Below are positions 1 through 8,693 of a stretch of 64,000 bases of DNA, one piece after another. Made by a program: the position numbers and the translations under genes. Origin of the DNA: Flavobacterium oreochromis (lineage in GTDB: Bacteria; Bacteroidota; Bacteroidia; Flavobacteriales; Flavobacteriaceae); contig NZ_CP067377.1 in the NCBI RefSeq assembly GCF_019565455.1, positions 2,486,001 through 2,550,000 on the forward strand. Direction: 5' to 3'. The number at the start of each line of letters is the position of its first letter. Positions within the stretch are counted from its first letter, which is position 1. The notes under the pieces are model-generated. The model was given only the letters and a program-made list of their open reading frames with translations. It did not search any database and was not told the origin of the DNA.

Positions 1-1
1 T

Positions 2-592
2 TGGCTACGTTTTTTTGTAGTCCGTGATGATGTACAACGAGTAGATACATTGGGATTTTTTACCGAATTGCTTCAAAAAATGAATAACCATTTATGGTCA
101 GATAATAAGCGATTTACTAAAAGAAAACGAAAATTCCAACGCAGAATAGAGGTTCCTATCGAACAAAAATTAAAACGATTTAGTGAAATAGAATGGACTG
201 ATCCAAATTGTAAACTTACCCCAAAAGAGAAAGAATATTTTCAAGCTGTAGAAGAGTGGGATATACATAGAAAACGCTATTGCACTTACTATGAATTTAA
301 GGAAAAATGGCGCTTTGTACTCAGAGTACGCCCCTATATGATTACCCACACAAAAGCAGTAGATGTAGCATTAGAAAGAGACTTAAAAAGAATTGAAAAT
401 TACATCGAAAAAAATAATCTTCGAAACCTTCAAAATAGATTGGTTTATGGGAGAAGTTTTAAGTGGAAGGTAGAGGAAAAAGAGATAAAAAATCCTCTAC
501 AGTCAAAGTCCATCGTCAAGATATATCAAGAATATCTTGACGAAAGAAAAGAAAAACAATTATGGGAAATAAATTATCAGGAAAAGACCTAA
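2..592 (+). CDS. Uncharacterised basic protein, 5' end outside window
   Basis: The reading frame is open from base 2 and no ATG precedes residue-level similarity loss, so the true start lies upstream of the window; at least 196 residues are visible. The product is rich in Lys, Arg, Glu and aromatic residues, has no signal peptide or membrane segment, and I do not recognise a family. Its last codons overlap the rtcB start by about 30 bases, so it is very probably cotranscribed and translationally coupled with rtcB. That context suggests a role in the RNA-repair operon (RNA binding or a nuclease partner are possibilities), but this is inference only. Confidence 0.6.
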   Translation, partial: WLRFFVVRDDVQRVDTLGFFTELLQKMNNHLWSDNKRFTKRKRKFQRRIEVPIEQKLKRFSEIEWTDPNCKLTPKEKEYFQAVEEWDIHRKRYCTYYEFKEKWRFVLRVRPYMITHTKAVDVALERDLKRIENYIEKNNLRNLQNRLVYGRSFKWKVEEKEIKNPLQSKSIVKIYQEYLDERKEKQLWEINYQEKT

Positions 593-1953
593 TCAAGTTA
601 GGCTTTCCAAAAAATAATGCCATCAATATTGCTTTAGGGCAAATTAATAGATATCGAAAAAGAGAAAAAAAAGAGCGTATTTTAACAGAGGCAAAAGAAG
701 TTTTGTTATCGCCAGAAAAATTTAAAAACCACGGTACGTGGGGAAAAGTAGCCGAGGGATTAGTGAGTCCAGTTCAAGTCAAGTTTAATGAATTACGAAA
801 CACAAGAGCGCCTTTTTCCATATTTGGTGAAAACGAAATTGAACAGCAAGCTAAGTTCCAATTGTATGACGCTTTAAAATTGCCCGTAGCTGTTCAAGGG
901 GCTTTAATGCCTGATGCACATTCTGGTTACGGATTGCCCATTGGCGGTGTATTAGCTACAGATAATGCAGTGATTCCTTATGGAGTAGGAGTAGACATAG
1001 GATGCCGAATGAGTTTGTCAATCTTGGATTTACCTGCTTCGCAACTTAAAGGGAAAGAGCATCAGTGGCGAAAAATTCTGTTGGATAATACTAAGTTTGG
1101 AATGACTGAGACACACAAAATTAAATCAGATCATCAAATTTTTTCAGATCCAGCTTTTTCAGATATTCCTTTGCTTAAGCAATTGCTTGGGAAAGCCTAC
1201 AAGCAATTAGGAACTTCGGGTGGAGGAAATCATTTTGTAGAAATAGGAATTGCAAAACTAGATAATCCTTTGAAGGAATGGAATTTGCCATCAGGCGAAT
1301 ATGTAGCGATTCTATCACATAGTGGTTCAAGAGGTTTAGGCGCAAATATTGCCAAACATTATACGTATCTCGCCACAAAACAATGTCCGTTACCTAAAAA
1401 TGTGCAACATCTCGCGTGGTTAGATATGAATACACACGACGGACAAGAATACTGGATGGCGATGAATCTAGCAGGAGAATATGCAAAAGCCTGTCACGAA
1501 GATATTCACAGACGAATGGCAAAAGCAATAGGTAAACGAGTGTTATTGACTATAGAAAACCACCACAATTTTGCGTGGAAAGAACTAGTAAATGGTCAAG
1601 AGTGTATTGTGCATCGCAAGGGAGCAACACCTGCTGCCAAAGGGGAATTAGGAATTATTCCTGGTTCGATGACGGCTCCTGGATTTATAGTAATGGGAAA
1701 AGGAAATCCAGAAAGTCTTAATTCGGCTTCGCACGGTGCAGGGAGATTACATTCTAGAGCCAAGTGTAAAGCCAAGTTCACCCAAAGTGATATCAAGAAA
1801 GTCTTAAAAGACAAGGAAGTCGATTTGATTGGCGGTAGTATCGATGAAGCACCAATGGCGTATAAAAACATTAACACCGTAATGGCGCTTCAGGAAGAAT
1901 TAGTTGACGTATTGGGAACATTCACCCCAAAATTTGTGAGAATGGATAAATAA
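562..1953 (+). CDS. rtcB: RNA-splicing ligase RtcB (RtcB2-type, paired with PrfH)
   Basis: A 463-residue RtcB ligase, which joins RNA 2',3'-cyclic-phosphate (or 3'-phosphate) ends to 5'-OH ends using GTP and Mn2+. Visible family signatures are DAHSGYGLPIGG (about 118-129), VDIGCRM (144-150, metal-binding Asp/Cys), HSGSRG, ENHHNFAW, HRKGATPA and SASHGAGR (388-395, containing the histidine that is guanylylated in characterised RtcB), and the C-terminal EAPMAYKNI. All expected active-site motifs are present. It overlaps the preceding unknown gene and is followed within 10 bases by a nucleotidyltransferase gene and then prfH. RtcB2-PrfH pairs are known to rescue and repair ribosomes cut in the 16S decoding centre by ribotoxins, so that is the likely role here. 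Confidence 0.95.
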   Translation: MGNKLSGKDLIKLGFPKNNAINIALGQINRYRKREKKERILTEAKEVLLSPEKFKNHGTWGKVAEGLVSPVQVKFNELRNTRAPFSIFGENEIEQQAKFQLYDALKLPVAVQGALMPDAHSGYGLPIGGVLATDNAVIPYGVGVDIGCRMSLSILDLPASQLKGKEHQWRKILLDNTKFGMTETHKIKSDHQIFSDPAFSDIPLLKQLLGKAYKQLGTSGGGNHFVEIGIAKLDNPLKEWNLPSGEYVAILSHSGSRGLGANIAKHYTYLATKQCPLPKNVQHLAWLDMNTHDGQEYWMAMNLAGEYAKACHEDIHRRMAKAIGKRVLLTIENHHNFAWKELVNGQECIVHRKGATPAAKGELGIIPGSMTAPGFIVMGKGNPESLNSASHGAGRLHSRAKCKAKFTQSDIKKVLKDKEVDLIGGSIDEAPMAYKNINTVMALQEELVDVLGTFTPKFVRMDK

Positions 1954-1961
1954 GATGTACT

Positions 1962-2549
1962 ATGGGAGCACCACATAATATAAATAGATACGGCGAATTG
2001 TGGAATCAATCGCGTATCGATGAAGGTTTGAAAATTCTTTCGATTTTGAAAGAATACATAATTATTTCTGGAGGTTGGGCTTGGCACTTTATGAGTGTCC
2101 CTAATCATACAGAATACAAACACGCTCACGATCATAAGGATATAGATGTTTTTGTTCATCCTAAAAATGTTTCAGAAGTAATGATGCTTTTACAAGCGAA
2201 CAACTTTGAAAAAGTATGGACACGTTACGATCACTTGCCTAGTCAAGAGAATTTTAGACGTTATGAAAAAGTAGTAGCGTTGGAAACTGAGAAACCTTTT
2301 AGAATCACTATCGATTTTTTTGAAAGAGAAGATATTGAAGCAGTGGAAAGCAATGGTTTTTATGTTGTAAATCCCAGCCAGTTGCTAACTTTTTATAGAA
2401 ATATTCATTCTAGTGACAAATGTTGGGCGGTAATGAGAGCGAAGGAATTTTTAGAGAAAGGGATTAATCCCATAGGGAGAAAAGAACTTTCTGAAATTCC
2501 TGATACTAGACCTGACAGGTTTTTAAAACCTGTTAAGTCTCATAAATAA
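1962..2549 (+). CDS. Nucleotidyltransferase-fold protein between rtcB and prfH
   Basis: A 195-residue protein with the look of a polymerase-beta-type nucleotidyltransferase of the aminoglycoside adenylyltransferase-like group: a GGWAWHF segment near residue 37 followed by HDHKDIDVFVHP near residue 57, giving the GG...DxD pattern for metal and nucleotide binding. It begins 8 bases after rtcB and ends 11 bases before prfH, so it belongs to the same operon. Its substrate is unknown; nucleotide addition to an RNA end or to a small molecule are both possible. The last ~14 residues (TRPDRFLKPVKSHK) are encoded by a REP-type palindrome that has been captured at the 3' end, so the native C-terminus was probably different. 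Confidence 0.7.
   Translation: MGAPHNINRYGELWNQSRIDEGLKILSILKEYIIISGGWAWHFMSVPNHTEYKHAHDHKDIDVFVHPKNVSEVMMLLQANNFEKVWTRYDHLPSQENFRRYEKVVALETEKPFRITIDFFEREDIEAVESNGFYVVNPSQLLTFYRNIHSSDKCWAVMRAKEFLEKGINPIGRKELSEIPDTRPDRFLKPVKSHK
2508..2540. repeat. REP-like palindrome inside the 3' end of a coding gene
   Basis: AGACCTGACAGGTTTT is followed after one base by its near-perfect inverted copy (two mismatches). It belongs to the same family as the palindromes at 4635, 12957, 13241 and 13911, and supplies the final codons and stop of the upstream nucleotidyltransferase gene. Confidence 0.8.
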
Positions 2550-2560
2550 AAGAAAGACAA

Positions 2561-3256
2561 ATGGAAAAAATAATTCAAATCACCTCAGGAAGAGGACCTG
2601 CCGAATGTGATTGGGTAGTCGCTCAAGTACTAAAACGACTACTAATTGAAGCTGATGAAATGCGCTTAGTAACGGAAGTACTCAGTAGGGAAGCAGGACA
2701 AGAAAATGGAACCGTAGTTTCGGCTATGGTTTCCATTCAAGGCAAAAAGACAGAAGAATTTGTAAACTCTTGGTTAGGAACCATTCAGTGGATTGGTCAA
2801 AGTACGTTTAGAAAATTTCATAAACGCAAAAATTGGTTTATTGGAATTTTTGAAGTCAAATCAGAAAATCGAGTGGCTGTTAATGAAAAAGATATTCAGT
2901 ATCAAGCGATGCGAAGTTCAGGAGCTGGGGGACAACACGTAAACAAAGTGAGTTCTGCGATTCGTGCTACTCACATTCCTACAGGAATTTCGGTGGTAAG
3001 TATGGATTCGCGTTCGCAGCATCAAAATAAAAAATTGGCTACCGAACGACTATTTCAAAAATTAGCCGAGTTTGATAAAAGTAGTTTGCAACAACAAGTG
3101 CAAGATACGTGGATGAACCAAATGCAAATTCAAAGAGGAAATCCAATTAGAGTGTTTGAAGGAACCGATTTTAAACGAGAGAAAAAAGTAAAGAACTTTA
3201 AAAAAGAAAGACAGCAACTTAAGTGCGATTTGAAGAAGGAATTCTTGAGTAATTAG
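2561..3256 (+). CDS. prfH: Peptide chain release factor-like protein PrfH
   Basis: A 231-residue class-I release-factor relative. The GGQ peptidyl-hydrolysis motif sits at about 123-125 in SSGAGGQHVNKVSSAIR, followed by the usual domain-3 segment (SMDSRSQHQNKKLA) and a basic tail. The N-terminal part (about 1-105) is short and lacks the codon-recognition PxT/SPF region of RF1/RF2, as expected for PrfH. PrfH releases peptides from ribosomes whose decoding centre has been cleaved, after which the partner RtcB reseals the 16S rRNA. The gene is 11 bases downstream of the nucleotidyltransferase gene in the rtcB operon. Family assignment is firm; the biological trigger here is inferred from published RtcB2-PrfH work. 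Confidence 0.93.
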   Translation: MEKIIQITSGRGPAECDWVVAQVLKRLLIEADEMRLVTEVLSREAGQENGTVVSAMVSIQGKKTEEFVNSWLGTIQWIGQSTFRKFHKRKNWFIGIFEVKSENRVAVNEKDIQYQAMRSSGAGGQHVNKVSSAIRATHIPTGISVVSMDSRSQHQNKKLATERLFQKLAEFDKSSLQQQVQDTWMNQMQIQRGNPIRVFEGTDFKREKKVKNFKKERQQLKCDLKKEFLSN

Positions 3257-3283
3257 TGAAAAGTGAATAGTGAAAAGTGAACG

Positions 3284-3348
3284 GTAGCCCCAGAGGGGCG
3301 AAATATCCTAATAAAGGAAATAGGAGATGTAATAGCCCCAGCGGGGCG
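3284..3348. repeat. Pair of short GC-rich palindromic repeats
   Basis: TAGCCCCAGAGGGGCG (3285-3300) and TAGCCCCAGCGGGGCG (3333-3348) are two copies of one hairpin (GCCCC/GGGGC) separated by 32 bases between prfH and the TPR gene. Such small GC palindromes stand out in AT-rich DNA and could form RNA hairpins that separate or stabilise operon segments. They are preceded by a short direct repeat (AGTGAAAAGTGAA, 3254-3281 region). Confidence 0.7.
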
Positions 3349-3396
3349 ACATATAAAAACGTACACTAATACTGTGCAACTAAAAAGAAAAAAATT

Positions 3397-3927
3397 ATGC
3401 AATCAATAGATAAATATGTAGTACAAGCCTTGGATAATTATCCGTATTGGCTTGAAGGAACCTTAGAGTCATTGGGATATGCCTTGGCGTATGACAACAA
3501 AAATGTGATGGCACTTGGTTTGTACGGACGCTTGTATGCCGAACAAATGCAAGATTATGAAGCGGCAAAACAATATTATGCAGAAGCATTAGCTGCCGAT
3601 ATTCATGCTTTGGCGATATATCCGCATTATGCTGAGGTTTTATTGTTGAATGAAGATTATGAAGAAGCTTCAAAGCTAATTGAATTCTCATTGACAATTA
3701 AAGGAATTAACAAATCTCAAATGTTGTTAAAGAAAATCCAATTGTTAGAAAGACAGCAGGATATTAAAGCAGCATTGAAAATGATTAAGGGAGTAAAATT
3801 AATTTCCTTTACTAACGATTCTTATGAAATTGACCAAATAGAAAAGCGATTGAAAGATAAAAAAGAATTGCTAAAACCTAAAAAGTCTAAGAAAAAGAAA
3901 TCGGAGAAGAAGAAAGATAGAAAATAA
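3397..3927 (+). CDS. TPR-repeat protein with lysine-rich tail
   Basis: A 176-residue cytoplasmic protein with about three tetratricopeptide-like helical repeats between residues 20 and 120 (typical A/Y/L-rich pairs such as ALGLYGRLYAEQ and EAKQYYAEAL-type helices) and a C-terminal tail of more than 20 residues that is almost only Lys, Ser and Glu, suggesting contact with nucleic acid or ribosomes. It lies 140 bases after prfH on the same strand, behind two small palindromes. A role as an adaptor in the RNA-repair island is possible but not shown by the sequence. Confidence 0.75.
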   Translation: MQSIDKYVVQALDNYPYWLEGTLESLGYALAYDNKNVMALGLYGRLYAEQMQDYEAAKQYYAEALAADIHALAIYPHYAEVLLLNEDYEEASKLIEFSLTIKGINKSQMLLKKIQLLERQQDIKAALKMIKGVKLISFTNDSYEIDQIEKRLKDKKELLKPKKSKKKKSEKKKDRK

Positions 3928-3930
3928 GTT

Positions 3931-3972
3931 AGCAGTGTTCAGTATTCAGTGTTCAGAACTTAGTTTTCAGAT
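3931..3972. repeat. Low-complexity CAGTGTTCAG repeat
   Basis: The intergenic stretch after the TPR gene holds imperfect tandem copies of CAGTGTTCAG/CAGTATTCAG. Repeats of this sort are scattered between genes in flavobacterial genomes; no function is evident. Confidence 0.5.
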
Positions 3973-4055
3973 ATTTTAAACGAAAAACTTAGTGTGACTT
4001 TGTGCTAAACTTCGTGATACATTATGAAACACAAAAAACAAAAAAATAAAGAATT

Positions 4056-4601
4056 ATGGCAAAATTATTAGATAAAATACTCGTAGTCGATATAGAAGCT
4101 ACGTGTTGGGAAGGCAAACTTCCCGAAGGTATGATTAGTGATATTATAGAAATTGGTGTTTGTTTACTCGATGTACAAACAGGTGAAATAAGTGATAATC
4201 GAGGGATTTTAGTACACCCCGAACGTTCCACGATTAGTCCGTTTTGTACAGAATTAACCACCATTACGCCCGAGTTAATCGAAAAGGAAGGGATTCCGTT
4301 TTCAGAAGCGTTACGCATTTTAAAGAATGAGTATAAAAGTCAAAGTCGCGCTTGGGCAAGTTTTGGTGCCTACGATTTGAAGCAGTTTCAAAGGCAATGT
4401 CAGGATTTAGGTAAAGGTTATCCATTTAGTCCATCGCATATCAATGTGAAAACCTTGTTTGCACTCAAAAACAAACTAGGTCATGAATTAGGGATGGATG
4501 GTGCGCTAAAATTTTTGAACATTCCTCTAGAGGGGACGCATCATAGAGGTGTGGACGATGCCAGAAATATCGCGAAGATTTTAAGGGAAATTTTGAAATG
4601 A
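4056..4601 (+). CDS. DEDDh-type 3'-5' exonuclease (ERI1/KapD-like)
   Basis: A 181-residue single-domain exonuclease. The ExoI motif VVDIEATCW (D12, E14) is followed by SFGAYDLKQF (ExoII Asp) and HHRGVDDARN (about 162-171), the ExoIII His-x4-Asp pattern of the DEDDh family. The ATCW variant of ExoI and the overall size are typical of the ERI1/KapD branch, which acts on RNA 3' ends. It sits between the rtcB-prfH group and a metallo-beta-lactamase gene, all on the plus strand, which fits RNA end trimming, although the 130-base gap means it may have its own promoter. Confidence 0.88.
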   Translation: MAKLLDKILVVDIEATCWEGKLPEGMISDIIEIGVCLLDVQTGEISDNRGILVHPERSTISPFCTELTTITPELIEKEGIPFSEALRILKNEYKSQSRAWASFGAYDLKQFQRQCQDLGKGYPFSPSHINVKTLFALKNKLGHELGMDGALKFLNIPLEGTHHRGVDDARNIAKILREILK

Positions 4602-4634
4602 ATCCTTTAAGAGTAACTTAGTAGTTATTATGCA

Positions 4635-4667
4635 AAACCTAACAGGTTCGAAAACCTGTTAGGTTTA
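4635..4667. repeat. REP-like palindrome
   Basis: AAACCTAACAGGTT and its exact inverse AACCTGTTAGGTTT flank a 4-base loop between the exonuclease and the metallo-beta-lactamase gene. Same family as the CCTGACAGG palindromes beside the REP-associated transposase at 13.3 kb. Confidence 0.8.
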
Positions 4668-4682
4668 TAAAAAATTAAAAAA

Positions 4683-5629
4683 ATGTTTACAGCAGAAATA
4701 AAAAGTAGAATAGGAGAAGACATCTCCATCTTGATAAAACCCGAAAATTATTCCTATAACTTTATTTGTGAATGTGGGGACGCTAGTGATTTAACGGTAA
4801 AAGAATGTCAAAACACCGAAGCCATTTTTATAAGCCACACTCATATTGACCACTTTGTCAATTTTGATACCATTCTTAGGCATCAAATAGGGATTCAACG
4901 AAGAGTTATTATCTGTGGCCCAGAAGGAATCACCAACCAAGTGCAATCTAAAATTAGAGCCTATCAATGGAATCTTATTGAAGAAAATGCAATTGTTTAC
5001 GAAGTAAGAGAAATCAAAAACGACAAGAGCATTATTTGTTCAGAAATTAGACCCGCTACCTGGGATATTCTTCCACTCGAACAAGAAATAGAACACCTAT
5101 ATAGTAATGATAAATTTTATGTGGAATTTGAAATTTTAGATCATAAAACAGCTTCTATAGCATACTTATTTAAAGAACGAGATACGGTGAAAATTGATAT
5201 TGCAAAGAGTAACTTTAAAGGCGGGGCTTGGGTTAACACCTTAAAAGAGGCTTTTAGTAATAAAAATCAAGAAGCCTTGATTACTATAGAAGAGCAAACT
5301 TTTACAGCCAAAGAATTGTATCATTTATTAGAAATTAAAAAAGGAGATACTTTAGGTATAATTATGGATCACGGTGCTAATGAATCCAACCATTCCAAAA
5401 TAATGGAACGATTTGAAAATTGTAATACGGTTTATATAGAATGTTTTTACAAAAAGAAGATCAGGAGCAAGCTCAACAAAATTATCATAGTTACTCAGCA
5501 CAATCGGCTTTGATAATGAAGAAATGCAAGGTTAAAAATGCCATTCCAGTACATTTTTCCCGAAAATATAAAGAGGATGATATCCAAATGATATTGAAGG
5601 AGTTTAATGCGGTGTATGCTGAAAATTAG
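4683..5629 (+). CDS. Metallo-beta-lactamase-fold (RNase Z-like) protein, frame disrupted
   Basis: Reconstructed length about 315 residues. The metal-binding motif HTHIDH (52-57) and a later MDHGAN segment, plus the C-terminal PVHFSRKY, mark an RNase Z/ElaC-like metallo-hydrolase. The reading frame moves by one base in the A5 run at 5451-5455 (within codons for CFYKK/EDQEQ); adding one A restores a continuous product. A CAAAAAG slip site is present, so programmed slippage cannot be excluded, but the many similar homopolymer breaks in this window make a sequence error more likely. RNase Z-type enzymes cut RNA 3' ends, which suits the neighbouring RtcB, PrfH and exonuclease. The family is clear, the substrate is not. 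Confidence 0.8.
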
Positions 5630-5647
5630 TGAGAAATAAAAAGTGAT

Positions 5648-5673
5648 AAACCAGCTGGAAGGCTGGTTTTATT
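5648..5673 (+). terminator. Intrinsic terminator after the RNA-repair island
   Basis: Stem AAACCAGC/GCTGGTTT with a 6-base loop, followed by TTTTATT. It lies 19 bases after the metallo-beta-lactamase stop and immediately before the insertion sequence. Confidence 0.75.
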
Positions 5674-5681
5674 GGAATTAA

Positions 5682-7044
5682 GACACTATCCTACAAAGTG
5701 TGTAAGTTAAAAAGTTTAGGCTTGGATTTTATAATCTGAGCCTTTTTTCAAATATAAGATTAAATTGGTTTAAAACAATACCCCAATTTTGTATTGGCAT
5801 CGACCATTTTTTAGTTGCTTCTTTTAAGGCAAGGTAAACCGATTTTATTACCGCCTCATCTGTTGGAAACGACATTTTGTTTTTGGTGTACTTGCGAATT
5901 TTCCCATTAAGATTTTCAATTAAATTTGTGGTATAAATGATTTTGCGGATTTCTAACGGGAAGTCAAAAAGATGGTTAATTCGTCCCAATTTTCCCTCCA
6001 AGATTTGATAGCATATCCATATTTAGATTCCCATTTTTGAGCAAAATCTTCTAGAGCTAACTCGGCGGCTTGTTTTGTTGGTGCTGTATAGACTAGTTTC
6101 ATGTCGGTTGTAAATTGCTTTTTATCTTTCCATACGACATATCTACAAGCATTTCTTATTTGGTGAACCACACAAATCTGTGTTTGTGATTCAGGAAAAA
6201 CAGAACGTATGGTTTGAGTAAATCCGTTTAAATTATCGGTAGCCGTTATTAAAATATCTTCCACTCCGCGGGCTTTTAAATCGGTTAAAACACTCATCCA
6301 GAAGCTTGAACTTTCATTCTTACCTAACCACATACCAAGAACTTCTTTTCGTCCTTCATGATTAAGTCCTACTGCTAAATAGATAGTTTTATTGATTACT
6401 TTTGAGTTTTCACGAACTTTGAAAACAATTCCATCCATCCAAACAATTAAGTAAACTTCATCTAATGGTCTGTTTTGCCAGGTTACTATCTCACTTGCTA
6501 CTGCATTAGTAATTCTTGAAATGGTAGAAGTTGAAATGTCAAAATTATACATTTCTTTGATTTGCTCTTCAATATCACTAACACTCATTCCTTTAGCATA
6601 AAATGAAATGATAACATTCTCTAAACCATCAATAATATTATGTCTTTTAGGGACTAAAACAGGTTCAAAACTACCTTCTCTATCTCTTGGGACTTTAATT
6701 TGATCTTCTCCAAAGGAAGTCTTAATCTTCTTGGTTCCATGACCATTACGATAATTGCCGTCAGAGGTTTTTTGATGTTTTTCGGTATCTAAGTGAGCAT
6801 CTAGTTCGGCATTGAGCATGTGTTCTACTGCTCGTTTATGCATTTGCTTAAAAAAGGAAGATAAATCTTCTCCATTTTTAAAGGATTTAAAAAAATCCTT
6901 GTTGTTTAATAAGTCTTCTTTGTCTATCATAACTATGTAAATATATAAAACGTTAAAAAGTTATTTCCGAAAAATTTTAGCTCTTTTAAGCGAGCTAATT
7001 TTTCAGAATAACTTTTTAACTTACACAGTTTGTGTTATACTGCC
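5682..7044 (-). mobile_element. Complete IS256-family insertion sequence, 1363 bp
   Basis: The element is bounded by ~35-bp imperfect inverted repeats (5682-5716 and 7010-7044) that share ACAAAnTGTGTAAGTTAAAA, and is flanked by an 8-bp direct duplication GGAATTAA (5674-5681 and 7045-7052), exactly the size made by IS256-family transposases. It carries a single transposase gene on the minus strand. The insertion site is at the 3' end of the receiver-protein gene: the duplicated 8 bases contain that gene's stop codon, so the insertion left the gene intact and is probably recent. Confidence 0.95.
5729..6930 (-). CDS. IS256-family (MULE-type) transposase, frame disrupted
   Basis: Reconstructed length 400 residues, normal for the family. 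The DDE catalytic residues are visible at about D166 (VWMDGIVF), D232 (TATDNLNG) and E339 ([10 protein letters not shown]), and the C-terminal SWRENWDEL...[10 protein letters not shown] region is typical. The frame breaks in the A5 run at 5966-5970; one additional base joins WDELTIF to FDFPLEIRK. Because both terminal repeats and the target duplication are intact, the element may well be active if the frameshift is a sequence error; if real, this copy would need a transposase in trans. Confidence 0.9.
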
Positions 7045-7048
7045 GGAA

Positions 7049-8693
7049 TTAACTTAAATATCTTCTATGCCATTCAGATTCATCTAGTCCCACTCTTGAT
7101 AATTGTGATGTGTATTCTATAATTATTCTCTGAGAATGTAAATCTTTTAATTCAAGAACCCATTTAAAATGTTCATCTTCGTATTTTTGTTTAAACACAA
7201 ATGAGCCATCAGCTTCTTGTTCAGCTTTAATAATTCCTTTGTCATCTTTGCAAACAAATTTTATAGTTCTTATAGCAAATGAATTTTTAATTCTTTTTAG
7301 TTTTATACCATCAGGAGTTAAAATATCAAATTTTGATTCAGAAACTGTAAGAGGGATGAATAAAAACTTTCTCTCTTTATCTTTAGGTATTCTGACACTA
7401 TCACATTTCTGTTGAATACATATATAGTAACTATCTGGAAATTGACTGCTCTTTATTACAGTTCCAAGAGTTAATTTTGGAATGGTAGAATTGGGTAAAA
7501 AAAGACTTTTATGATGAGTTAGTTTTGAAAATTCCTTGTCTATATTTTCTTTATTTATATGATTTTCTTTATTTAAAAATAATATTGTATTATTTAATGA
7601 AAGCATTTCAAAGCTATCTTTCATTTTAGATTTTGACGTATTTGAATTGCTATTGAATATATCTGAATATCTTTTAACAACATCTTTATTTGAAGAATTT
7701 AGGAGGTCAAATAATAATTTTTGGGATCTAGTGTAATTTTCAACTGGATCATAACTTTTTCCATTTTTAGCAAGTAATTCTTGGTTTTCTTCAATTATAT
7801 TCAATTGAATCCAATCTTGAATAAGATCTCTTATAATTTCATTAGTTTTATTGTAAAAAGTAAATCTGAAATACTATCACCAAATAATTCAATTAATAAA
7901 TCTTCTGCGTCTTCTTGATTGGGTAATAGTGATTTATGGCTTAAAAAGCGCCATCCTTTTCTTTGGAAAAGAGACCTAATATTTTACTTGAATTTTCTCT
8001 TAAAATAGTTAATGAAAGTAAAGCAAAATTTGAAAGCAATCCGTTAGTCATTAAAGTGAATTCATCTACTACTAACTTCGGTAAATCTTTGTATTTAATA
8101 ATTTTATCATTTAGGCCAACCAAGTGGTTAAATTTGTTATCAATTTCATCATCACCAACCGATGATTTTGCCCGAATTAATATTTTGGTGTTACTTGAAT
8201 ATATTTTACATGATTCTTTAACCAAATCATTTTTTAATACGTGTAGTTTATCAAATATTTGATCTGTAATGCCATTCAAATCTCTTTCTCCAGTATAAAC
8301 TATAATTAATTTTAAACTTTCCTTATTTTGATTGATATCTTGAACAATATTTTTTAAAATATCTAAAGTATAAATACCTCTTGGATCATCGTCATCATCA
8401 GCATCTAGATCTTCAGCTTCATCTTTAGAAAGTATTATTTTCCAATCTAAAATTACAACGTCAGCCTTTTTAATAATGAATTTGTAATTTTCTATATCAT
8501 CTTTAGTTTTTGGACAGTAAACACCGCAAACTTTTTTTTTCTTTAGCAAAAGCCATAGATACTTTTTGAGCATCAAAATCATGATTTGGATCTTCTGGTG
8601 TGATTTCGGAATATGCTAGGTCATCTATAAATACAATACTCTGTAAAAAATCATTTGCAATTTCTCTAGATTTTTCAAAAAAGGATTACTCAT
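7049..8693 (-). CDS. Receiver-domain protein with uncharacterised C-terminal half, frame disrupted
   Basis: Reconstructed length about 548 residues. Residues ~18-140 form a response-receiver domain: acidic pair in IVFIDDL (24-25), phospho-acceptor Asp in VVILDWKI (83), and the conserved Thr in IIVYTGE (134). An unusual acid-rich insert (EDLDADDDDD) follows the acceptor strand. The remaining ~300 residues have no DNA-binding motif I recognise; they contain CIQQKCDSVRIP and end in SRVGLDESEWHRRYLS. ATG overlaps the stop of the upstream kinase gene (ATGAGTAA). Four single-base breaks, all in or beside short runs, lie at 7855-7859, 7955-7956, 8532-8540 and 8677-8682. It is the expected phosphorylation target of the kinase-like protein and probably the effector. 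Homology of the C-terminal part is unknown. Confidence 0.75.

Noticed and set aside
5451..5455. Programmed -1 frameshifting in the metallo-beta-lactamase gene
   Set aside because: The site is only a partial slip sequence, and the window shows the same kind of break in dozens of unrelated genes, so a sequence error is simpler.
5966..5970. Programmed frameshift in the IS256 transposase
   Set aside because: IS256-family transposases are made from one uninterrupted frame; the break is again in a homopolymer.
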